A stretch of DNA of 64,000 nucleotides, from NCBI RefSeq assembly GCF_937616625.2, contig NC_065571.1, forward strand, positions 42,314,651 through 42,378,650, written 5' to 3'. The position numbers were made by a program, and so were the translations under genes. A model generated the notes under the pieces. The model ran no database searches and had not been told where the DNA came from. It was given only the letters and a program-made list of their open reading frames with translations. Below, in pieces: positions 44,391-53,426 of this stretch (the first letter of the stretch is position 1; each line of letters starts with the position of its first letter). This DNA is from Mercurialis annua (lineage: Eukaryota; Streptophyta; Magnoliopsida; Malpighiales; Euphorbiaceae).

Positions 44391-44673
44391 TATAAACTAT
44401 AAAATTTGTTTTCATAAATAATCAATACTTTGAAAAAATCCTATAATATATTTTATTTTGTTTAGGTGTATTTTTTAATTTATTATTAATATAATATTCT
44501 TACGAAATACTATGGAGAGAAAAAGACTAAATTTTATGAATCAATAGTAAACAATGTTGAAGAGAAAAAAATCAGATTTCTATATAATAAATGTATTAAA
44601 TAAAATACTTATACTAAATAAGTATTTTCATGATTTCTAAATTTAATAAAATATTTATTTTAATTTTTAAAAA

Positions 44674-45055
44674 GGCCTAATGGTAAAAAAACTCAAACCT
44701 TTACGACTTGTTGCAATTATATACAAACATTTTAATTTTTGCAATAATATCCAAACTGCACTTTTTTGTTGCAATAATATTCAAATTGCATTTTTTTGTA
44801 GCAATAATAGTCAAATTGATGGCTAAACTTGTTGTTTTCAATTAAGATATTAGACTATTATTATGTTTTGACGTATAATAATATAATAAAAGTTCCAAAA
44901 AAATGACAAAAAACTCAATAAAAAATTCACATAAAAAGTGCAATTTGGATATTATTGCAACAAAATAATGCAATTTGGATATTATTGCAAAAATTAAAAG
45001 ATTTGGATATAATTGCAACAAGTCGTAAAAGTTTGGGTTTTTTTGCTATTAAGCC
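44674..45055. mobile_element. GGCCTAATGGT MITE with perfect 9-bp TSD
   Basis: Inverted ends GGCCTAATGGTAAAAAAACT and the complement of AGTTTGGGTTTTTTTGCTAT-TAAGCC continue as arms of about 80 bp that include CAACAAGTCGTAAA. The 9-bp direct repeat TTTTAAAAA (44665-44673 and 45056-45064) is perfect. The centre has several copies of GCAATAATATCCAAA and its complement. Confidence 0.9.
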
Positions 45056-45096
45056 TTTTAAAAATTATAATTAGTAGGTAATTTTATTAGCTCTCC

Positions 45097-45262
45097 AGAT
45101 GTCAGATGTATAGGTTACATCGGTTGGCTGTGCTATCGAAGTCAGGCGTATAGGTTACATCAGTTGGCTATGCTATCGATGTCAGACGTGTAAATTACAT
45201 CGGTTAGTTATGCTATCAATGTCCAAGCGAGTAGTTTACATCGGTTGGCTGTGTTATCGATG
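45097..45262. repeat. 40-bp tandem repeat, four copies
   Basis: A unit of about 40 bp containing GGTTACATCGGTTGGCTGTG and TGCTATCGATGTCAGACGT is present four times head to tail with 2-7 differences per copy. It is more GC-rich than its surroundings. Not in any gene. Confidence 0.9.
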
Positions 45263-45264
45263 AA

Positions 45265-46270
45265 AAAGCGGGTGAGGTTTAGAAAACTATGATTATTGTT
45301 TTAAAGTTAAAGAGTATAGTAAATTTATGATTATACTGAGTTCACTTACGAAGTGTTTTATATAAATCTTTCCAAAAATATAAAAAAAATAAACGTTTCT
45401 TATTTTACGTAATATTTATTAATAATAATGTGAACTCACTCAGTATTCCGTATAAAAGAAAAATCATTTGATTTGAGCTCGTCTGCATACCTTACGCGCA
45501 CCTATATGTACATGCAATACACATGTTTGTTGTTTTCTAATCACAAACTAACCTTTAAAATTCATGAGATTTTTGCTTCAACAAAAAAATTCATGAGATT
45601 TTAATCATTCAGTGCATAATTTTGTTAGATTTCATGATTCTATCCTATTTTAGAGTATTAAATTTAAGTCATATACAAAGGTTGAAAGTTTAAATTATAC
45701 AAATTAAGATATTTGAAGAAATTAAATGAGATTAAATTTATATATGAAAATCAAGAAGATGAAAGTAAAGCTATTTTACCATATATAAAATCATTCCTGT
45801 GAAAAGCTTTCAAATTTACATATTCGGAATATTTAAAGTTTAACGACTTAAGATTTATGTCTGTATTCTTATCAGTAGAAACATGGATATACCACCAACA
45901 ACTCATACTTGCATCATATCTGTAAAATGCTAAAAATAAAATAATTATCGTTGTAAGAAAGATAACAACAATAATAAAAATTGTTACTTTTTAAATGAAT
46001 ATCATACTGCAATCACTAGTAACTACCCTTAAATATAGCTAACACAAAACAAGCTACAAATTTTACTTCTTCTGGCCTTGGTAATTCGGCTTTGGGAAAA
46101 TAGGTGATTTTTTTGGTTTCAACCGGATTATCAATGTCTTCCCCTCCATTTGTACATCTTTCATTTCTAGTTTTAGTCTTTTTGAATTATTCTCAAGCTC
46201 TTGGATATTTTTTCGGTCTTTTAGTGTGTTTAGTTGTTATTTTCAAATAGTACGTATCAATCTTTAAATA
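45265..46270. other. Intergenic, no gene seen
   Basis: AT-rich DNA without a recognisable gene, transposon end or RNA. Short open frames are shorter than expected for real exons and resemble nothing known. Confidence 0.4.
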
Positions 46271-47278
46271 GGTAAAAAAATTATCGTGTTTATACAGTCG
46301 ACCCTCTGATAATTAATACACATGGTGGATCAAAAATTTATTAATTATTAGAATTATTAATTTATTGAATTTGTATAAAAAAATTATAAAAAATATTTTA
46401 AAGCATCTATATTAATAGACCTAATATTAATATTATATTATAAAAAAACTAACTAAATACACTTTACAATCACTCAATTAAAAAAAAACAATTTTATATT
46501 CAATTTAAAAAATATCAATTGATATCAAACCAAAAAATATTATTGAGAAGTTGTATTCATAAAGTAAAATAATTTCAATTAGTTTTTATATTAGAGATAT
46601 TTTACTTACTTTAATTTGTTTATCTAATAACTTCTTTTAAAATTTCTCAAAAAAATAAGAAAGTTATAGTTTGATGGTATTTTAACTTCCACTTTATGAA
46701 GTAAGATTAGTATTGTCTAAAATAAATCATCTGTTATATATATTTTTTTTAAAATCTCTCTAATAATTAATATTCATGTAGAATATATTTTAAATTTTAT
46801 TAATTATTAAATAATAGAGTTATTAATTATCCGACGTGGAACGAAATTGGTTCTCTCAATTTTCTATTAATTATTAGAATTATTAATTTATAGAATATTA
46901 ACTATTAGAGGGTCGACTGTATGCTTTTTTAGATGTAATTTTTTTGGTGGTTCAATTTCTTTGGTTTGTTTCATATTTTTTCGTGTATGTTCGCACTTTA
47001 GATTCAACAACTTCGACGAATCAAAGTTATTATTACGAAGCTATTAAAGTATAATTGAAATAAAGTAAAAAAATAATTATTTTTCTAAAGATTAAATCGG
47101 TCAAAAATTTATCGTGTTTATATGTTTTTTTACATGTAATTTTTTTGGTGGTTCAATTTTTTTGGTTTGTTCAATATTTTTTGTGTATGTTCACACTTTA
47201 GATTCAATAACTTCGATGAATCAAAGTTATTATTATGAAGCTATTAAAGTATAATTGAAATAAAGTAAGAAAAAAATT
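46271..47278. repeat. ~180-bp tandem duplication, one copy holding a transposon
   Basis: Copy 1 (46271-46294 plus 46920-47065) and copy 2 (47099-47278) share TTATCGTGTTTATATG, then GTAATTTTTTTGGTGGTTCA, and end near TTGAAATAAAGTAA. Identity is about 90%. Copy 1 is split by the Emigrant-type element and copy 2 is not. Confidence 0.88.
46295..46919. mobile_element. Emigrant/pogo-type MITE (TA target site)
   Basis: The 625-bp element has inverted ends CAGTCGACCCTCTGATAATT and the complement of ACTATTAGAGGGTCGACTG, and TA on both sides. The ends resemble the CAGTAAAACCTCTATAAATT terminus of Emigrant/Lemi1 (pogo-like Tc1/mariner) elements of dicots. A neighbouring duplicate has the empty site with a single TA. 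No transposase remains. Confidence 0.88.
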
Positions 47279-47626
47279 ATGCAAAGAAATTCTTAACTTT
47301 TGAATTCTACCTGTTTAGTGTCGCTTTCAAAATTTCATTTTTAGATTTGTTGTTTTTGTTTCGTTTTCTTAGTAAATCGATTGTTTTGTTTCATAGAATT
47401 TGTACTTTTTGTATAATTGATATATCCTGTATTTTAATGGTTATCTCCATGAAATATATCTTTGTTAAAAATGAATATAATATTGAATGCCGTATATATG
47501 ATGATTCAAATTTATAAAAGAAGCTAGAATAAAAATATATTGGAGTCCATGGCCATCGAGATCCCTGCCTTTCACATTTGATTCACCTTTACTTTCACTA
47601 AATTATCAAATTTCATTTGTATTTTA

Positions 47627-48866
47627 GCCTTACTTGGTTGGGGGTAAATAGACTAGGAAAGTTGTACTTCCCGAAAAGTAGCAAATTTGTTTTGCTTGGT
47701 TCAATTTTTACATTTTACATCCCGGGAAGTTGGATGTTTGACTTCCCTTTGACTAGAAAAGTAACTTCCCTAACAAAACCCAAGGAAGTAGAACTTTCCT
47801 AACATTTTTATTGGTTTTTTCTAATTTAACTTTAGGGGCTGTTTGGTTGGGCAAAAAAAGGGGGGAATGGAAATGGGAATGGAAATGATTCCTATTGTTT
47901 GTGTTTGTTTTATCAAATTACACTAGAGAATGGAAATGTGATTCCCCCCTCAATGGGAATCACCCATTCCCCCCTTACCCCATGGGAATGAACTTTTGGA
48001 AATGAGAATCAAAATTTAAAAAAAAATTCTAATGATAAATAATAAATATATAATTATTAAAAAAATTATTTTTAAATTTTAAAAAATATACTTAAAATAA
48101 AAAATAATAATTTTTAATATTTTTTAAAAAAATATATTTTTTATTTTTTTAAAATAATTTTTTTAATTTTTTTAAAATAACTTTTTTATTTTTTTAAAAA
48201 AATTTATTTCAAAAAAATAATTTTTTTATATAAAAAATATTTAAAAAAATAAAAAAAAATTAATAAATAATAAATAATTTTTTTATTAAACTTTACCCAT
48301 TCCCATTCCCATTCCTACACTTTGAACCAAACAAAAAATGAAAACAACCATTCCCATTCCCATTCTTTTCCATTCCGATTCCCATTCCCAACCTTGAACC
48401 AAACGGCCGCTTAATTCTTTTCTTTTTTTCTTTTAAAATTCATATATTTTTTTTATTTATTTCAAAAGATATACTTATATAATTTAATAATTGTTATTTA
48501 TAATAAGTAAATATTTTTATTAAAAATTTTATATTATGTAAAATTCAAATAAAAAAATATAATTTTTAAATTTTAATATTTAAAAACTCTCCTAAATAGT
48601 ACTTGAATCGTAAAATAAGAGATAATAAGCAAAAATTAAGTTATTTATTGTTCGATTTTTAAATTAAAATTATTTGTTTAGCAATATAAAATTATGAAAG
48701 GACATTTATGTCTTTTAGTTAAAAATATAGTATATTATATTAAAATTAATTTTGTACTTCCCGGGAAGTAAAAATTGAAACAAGTAACATTTATCAAACT
48801 TCCTGGGAAGTTAACTTCCCGGGAAGTTACTTCACAGGAATTGTTATAAAACGAACCAAGCGAGGC
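47627..48866. mobile_element. Foldback element with GGGAAGTTACTT repeats
   Basis: The ends GCCTTACTTGGTTGGGGGTA and the complement of CGAACCAAGCGAGGC are imperfect inverted repeats. Near both ends are clustered CTTCCCGGGAAGTT palindromes. A Tourist-like MITE (47835-48410) is nested inside. A related shorter element lies in MSRB1 intron 2. TSD unresolved, possibly because of a small deletion. Confidence 0.75.
47835..48410. mobile_element. Tourist-like (PIF/Harbinger) MITE
   Basis: The ends GGGGCTGTTTGGTTGGGC and the complement of GAACCAAACGGCCGC are inverted repeats, and TTA flanks both sides (47832-47834 and 48411-48413). TTA target sites and GGGCTGTTTGG-like ends are typical of Tourist MITEs. 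Subterminal GGAATGGGAATGG repeats lie in both arms. Confidence 0.82.
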
Positions 48867-48909
48867 ATTTGTTCAAGCCATCAAAATGATGATATTTGAG
48901 TATTTTTAA

Positions 48910-49764
48910 GGCTAATGAGCTGAAAAATCCTGATCTTTGTTTTGGTTTTCAATTCAATCCCGATGTAGCAATTTTTTCAATTTTATCCTATTTCGTATTT
49001 TTGGTTTTCAATTGCACCCTAAAATATTAAATTGAATTCTTTTTATTTGGATAATATTCAAAATAGATCCTTCATATTTATCAAATAATCTAATATTTTC
49101 TAATGTTATAAATGATACAAAAAAACATCTCCTCCATAAATTCAAAAAAAAGTAATTAAATAAAATTTATTTTTATTTTCATGTTTCCAGAGGAGGAGCA
49201 GTTACTACTCCTCCGGAAGCTCCTCGCCTGAGGAGCTGTTGTTCCTCAACGGAGGAGCATCTGCTCCAGATCTGCTCCTCCTCTTCCGAGGAGCTGTTGC
49301 TCCTTGGAAGAGGAAGAGCTCCGACCGAAATTAAAAAAAATAAAAATAAAAAGAATTTCTGAGATGGTTTCAGGTGGGGTATGGCGGTGGATGGTTCGGG
49401 CGATGGTGGATGACGAGCGGAGTTTGGTCGATGGGTCCGGTGATGGCGAGTCCGAAGAAAACAGAGCGGGATGTATTGAAATTTAATAATGAATTATAAT
49501 TAATGTTTTATTTAGAATTTATTTGAAATTTTTTAAGTTTAAGGACTTGTTTAAATTTGTTCAAATAGAAAAAAGAATGAAATGATCCTTAAATGTAATT
49601 GTTTTACATATTTTAATTCTTATAATAATAAAATCATTTAATTTTTCTAATTCAGGGCGCAATTGAAAATCAAAAATCCGAAATAGGGTAAAATTGAAAA
49701 ATTGCTATGTCGGGATGGAATTGAAAACCAAAATAAAAATTAGAGTTTTTTCAATCCATTAATC
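48910..49764. mobile_element. Mutator-like MITE with captured GC-rich insert
   Basis: The ends GGCTAATGAGCTGAAAAATC and the complement of GATTTTTTCAATCCATTAATC's family form arms with TTTTGGTTTTCAATTC shared in both. The 9-bp direct repeat TATTTTTAA (48901-48909 and 49765-49773) is perfect, and the upstream CASPL flank has a single copy at the same place. The centre (49185-49480) is a GC-rich block with about ten GGAGGAGC or GCTCCTC motifs, unlike the AT-rich arms. Confidence 0.87.
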
Positions 49765-49865
49765 TATTTTTAATTATTATTTTTTAATACCACCTCCGAC
49801 TGTAAAATTAAATCAAAATTACTATTTACTTTTTCTGTTTTGAAAATCCAATACATGTGAAGTTA

Positions 49866-50794
49866 GAGCATCTCCAACAATTCTTTCTATTTTAAAGAGC
49901 ATCTTTAATAATAGAGAGTGTAAATTAAAACTATATCCAATGAACTCTTTAAATTTATCTATTTTTTAATTATTTAAGTTTTCCTCTTTTTTTATATTAA
50001 CCTATTTCAATAAAGACCAAACATAAATTTTATAGATTGAAACTGAATTTTTTTAACAAATCTTGCATCAATAGACCTTGGAAGGAATAGATTAAAGTGA
50101 TGAATAAAAAAGCTTTTTTTGATTCAAGAATCAGAGCTAATATTTCTCTGCTCTGCGTGAATTTTTCAGAATATTAATAAGTCTGTTAATTATATAGCAA
50201 TTGTATCTCAACATTAAGAAAAAAATTAAGAACACTAACTTTGAAAATTCAAGTGATAGATTTCAGTCTAGAAAATTGAACCCAGTTATTAAAATTAGTC
50301 AAAAAGTGTTGGTGTATCATTTGTGAAGATTGTTTCATGAAAACAGTAAAAGAAGAATTGAGATTCCCTTATGTTCAAATGAACATGATGGGTCATGTTC
50401 ACTAATCTACACCATTCATTATGAAACGAATGGTGTAAATTAATTCAACTAAATTTGGACTTTTTTAATCTACACCACTTATTTTATAATGAATAGTGTA
50501 GATCTAGTAAACATGACCCCTCATGTTCATTTGAACATGACAGAATCCCAATCCGTAAAAGAAAAGGATGAAAACTAGAAGGTTTTTTTTATTTGAAAAA
50601 TAATGTAGTGGAAAGACAAAATGGCACGTTTTTAATTTTCAAAATAGAGAGTTGGTTTGGCTCTCTAGATATGGAGAGCTAAACACATTTTATTTTTATT
50701 TTTAAAAATAATGAGTTCATTGGAATAATATTTTGTTGTTACACTTTTTAAAATAAAGAGTTTTTCAATAATAGAAATCCCATTGTGGATGCTC
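49866..50794. mobile_element. GAGCATCTCCAA MITE
   Basis: The left end GAGCATCTCCAACAATTCTT and the complement of the right end, GAGCATCCACAATGGGATTT, are imperfect inverted repeats, followed by TATTTTAAAGAG-like sequence in both arms. GAGCATCTCCAA ends are common among plant MITEs. A hairpin repeat (50362-50548) lies inside. TSD unclear. Confidence 0.68.
50362..50548. repeat. Strong ~190-bp hairpin
   Basis: Two arms of about 80 bp, sharing ATGTTCAAATGAACATGA, GGGTCATGTT and TCTACACCATTCATTAT with their complements, surround a loop near 50455. Each arm also contains the small palindrome TGTTCAAATGAACA. It is probably a small MITE inside the 49866-50794 element. Confidence 0.8.
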
Positions 50795-51183
50795 ATATAT
50801 GTGCAGCGGCGGAACGACGGGAGGGTCAGGAGGGTCGGCCGACCTTCCTCGCCGCCGGAATACCGAGGGACCGGTGCTATTCTCCACCGGTCACCTTCCT
50901 TCTGGCGACCCTCCCCTGGCCTGGCAGTTACAGCAGATGAAGATCTGCTGTAGAGGCCGGACGACGAGTTGCAGCGCCGCTGCAACTCGTTTTTTTTTTA
51001 ATTGTTATAAATGTCGTTCGGCCCTTTTTTATTTCAATTTTTTTTAACCAAACGACTTGCCATTTGGTTCCAACACGTGAAACAGAAGGCTGAGCCTTCT
51101 GTTTCAAACACCAGCAGCCCTCCCCTTTTGTTTTTGTTTGTTTCTAACTTTCCCTTTTATTTTCCAAACCCTAACCCTAAAAC

Positions 51184-53220
51184 TGCGTAATACCCCAAAA
51201 TATTTGAAGACAATTAAGTCGTACCACGTGTCGCGTTTTCCGATAATTAATATAATGAATTTTAATAAGTCAATTAGCGGGATTTGAGGATTTGACTTTG
51301 AAAATTAATATAAAATAAATTATAAATCCCGTAATGATAATTATTTCGCCAAAGTCCGCGAAATAATATATATAATAAGTAGTAAAAGTTTCGAATCGAT
51401 CGGAGATCGTTTAAAATTTGGATGCGGATAGGTTTTGGATTAAATTGAAACTTTTGAAAAGTTTCAAGGAGCAAAGCGTACTTTAGCCAGGATATATATA
51501 AAATCCTTACAGATGAAGGATCCAGACCTTCATCTTCTTCTTTCTTTCTCTCGCTCCGTTTACGTACGGTTCGTCGCGCGGTTTCCGTTTTTCGTCCGTT
51601 TCCGACGTTCAATAACTCAAAACGATCGTATTTCGACGGGTAATCACGGTAAGCTTGATGTTTTACCGTTTAAACGAATATATTTTGAGTTATGTCGATT
51701 CAAAGTTTTAGGCCACGAAACGATTTTATCGTTTTATCGATTATAGGATTGATATATAGCGTTTTGAGTTTAGAATACGCGTTTTGCTTGAGTTTGGAGC
51801 ATTTTTACGTATGTAACAGGTCGGAAACCCCGGAAATCGATTTCGGGGGATCGTGCACGACGTATGGTGCACGAACGTGCACCAATACATGGTGCACGAC
51901 CGTGCACCCCCCTGCACGAACGTGCACCCTCCGACCCTTGCACCCCGATTATTCAGTTGTTCAGTATCCGTTGTACACGCGTGTCGAGGTTAAAAATCGA
52001 TTGAAAACGATTAGGTATCGATTGATTTTAATAGTTAACCTAATGAGGTTAAACGAGAGTTGAATTAGAAAAGATATACGATCCGTAAACGAGCTAGATA
52101 TCGTTTTACGGGATATGCGTGAGAAGCACGACGATTAATGAAAGTATAAAGAATCGTGTCTCGAGTCTAGAGTCAATCTTAGAATAGGATTCTAACACAA
52201 GTCAAATGTTTTAAATTTTGTTTTAGATCCGGCGAGGCAAGAAGCAGCTGGACCAGTAGTTCGGGAAGCTTGACGTTTCTAAGCCCCGACGTATTTTTGG
52301 ATAAGCGTTTTCTGTGAGTTTATACGATTTGTTTTTAAAGTATTTATTTAAGCAATTATTTTATATTGCTTTATGTTTGAATTGCATGTTTTATATGGAA
52401 AATTTTTATATGAATTACGCATACGCTTGATTTGAAACTAGTATTGATCTGATGGAACGTGCTACCTATTGAGCGACAATAGAACTGTGTGATCACCAGT
52501 TTTGATTTGATACAACTATGAGCTGGTCATGATTATGAAATATGAGATTTGAGTTATAGTTTGATACGAGCGAGCACTCGGTTACGGTGTAACCTAGAGT
52601 CCCCGTATCTAGTGGGTTGGACCCACCAGTGAGTTGGACTCACAATTTGATATTAATGATTGGGTTGCTTGATTGATGATTAGTATGTTTGAGGATTAAG
52701 GTTTCACGGATCTCATATTTGGCTGCATACGATTGAGTATCGTTTTATGATTTATTTGAATACTTATTACTAAATGTATGAACTCACTCAGTATATCCCA
52801 ATATACTGACCCCTCACAGATTTCCTTTTAGGATAAAGACGCTTTGAAGCAACAGACTTCTATCCTATTTTCAGAAGTCTGTATTTTTTAAAGTATGTAA
52901 AGAAACAATACTTTACTCTTAGAGCTGCAGTAGATAAGTGTTTTGCAAGTCAGCTTGTAATGTATAGTTTTCTGTAAATCTAACTTTAATGTTTTAAAGT
53001 TTTTAAATGTTTTACGCTAGCTGCGTTTTGATATTTGAGATTTCCAGAGGATGTGCATGCCTGGCATGCATGACTCTGCATGATATGTGTTTATGTATGT
53101 CAATGCATGACGTTTATGTTTCGAGAAAAATTATTTTACGTTTTTAGGCTTGCTACAGGTTTCGGAGCAACCACTCCCATTCCCTAGCGCCGGTCTCGGC
53201 CCTGAGATTGGGTCGTGATA
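51184..53220 (+). mobile_element. Probable solo Ty3/gypsy-type LTR in hAT element A
   Basis: A 2,037-bp block absent from element B interrupts the shared 5' region, entering after AACCCTAAAAC and leaving before AATTGAACC. It starts TGCGTAATACCCC and ends GATTGGGTCGTGATA. The region before its end (GGCTTGCTACAGGTTTCGGA, CTAGCGCCGGTC) is familiar from plant gypsy-type LTRs, which usually end GTCGTGACA. A decayed relative in reverse lies from 60908. No clear 5-bp TSD, so the solo-LTR reading is an inference. No coding capacity. Confidence 0.65.
51853..51927. repeat. Six GTGCAC palindromes in 75 bp
   Basis: GTGCAC occurs at 51853, 51867, 51877, 51892, 51902 and 51922, often as TGGTGCACGAACGTGCACC, a palindrome-like pair. 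Part of the LTR-like block. No assigned function. Confidence 0.9.
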
Positions 53221-53426
53221 AATTGAACCTCAATCATTCAATTAATCACTTTATTTACCACTTAATTCTTAAACCCATTATTATTTCTTCTCAAATATGA
53301 AGGTATTGTGATTTTTTCAATTTTAGCTCATCTTTTTTTATTTTTGCAAATAAATAATTTATGCTAGAGATTATCTAACAATAATCATAAATTATATTTT
53401 CCTAGGTCATATATATTGAATTAGCA

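Larger units (their letters stand above)
47551..49815 (+). pseudogene. Partial CASPL 3'-end duplicate split by two MITEs
   Basis: The sequence starts with codons equivalent to the CASPL C terminus (MAIEIPAFHI then stop; the gene has [10 protein letters not shown]) and follows its 3' flank to about 49815. It is broken by elements at 47627-48866 and 48910-49764. Only the last ten or so codons are present, so it cannot make protein. About 33 bp present upstream (after TGTGTTTT) is missing at the first insertion. Confidence 0.82.

Noticed and set aside
51513..52063. Frames of 77 and 123 codons in the LTR-like block
   Set aside because: They show no domain and lie in a non-coding LTR-type sequence with a GTGCAC array that explains the Cys/Thr-rich tail.
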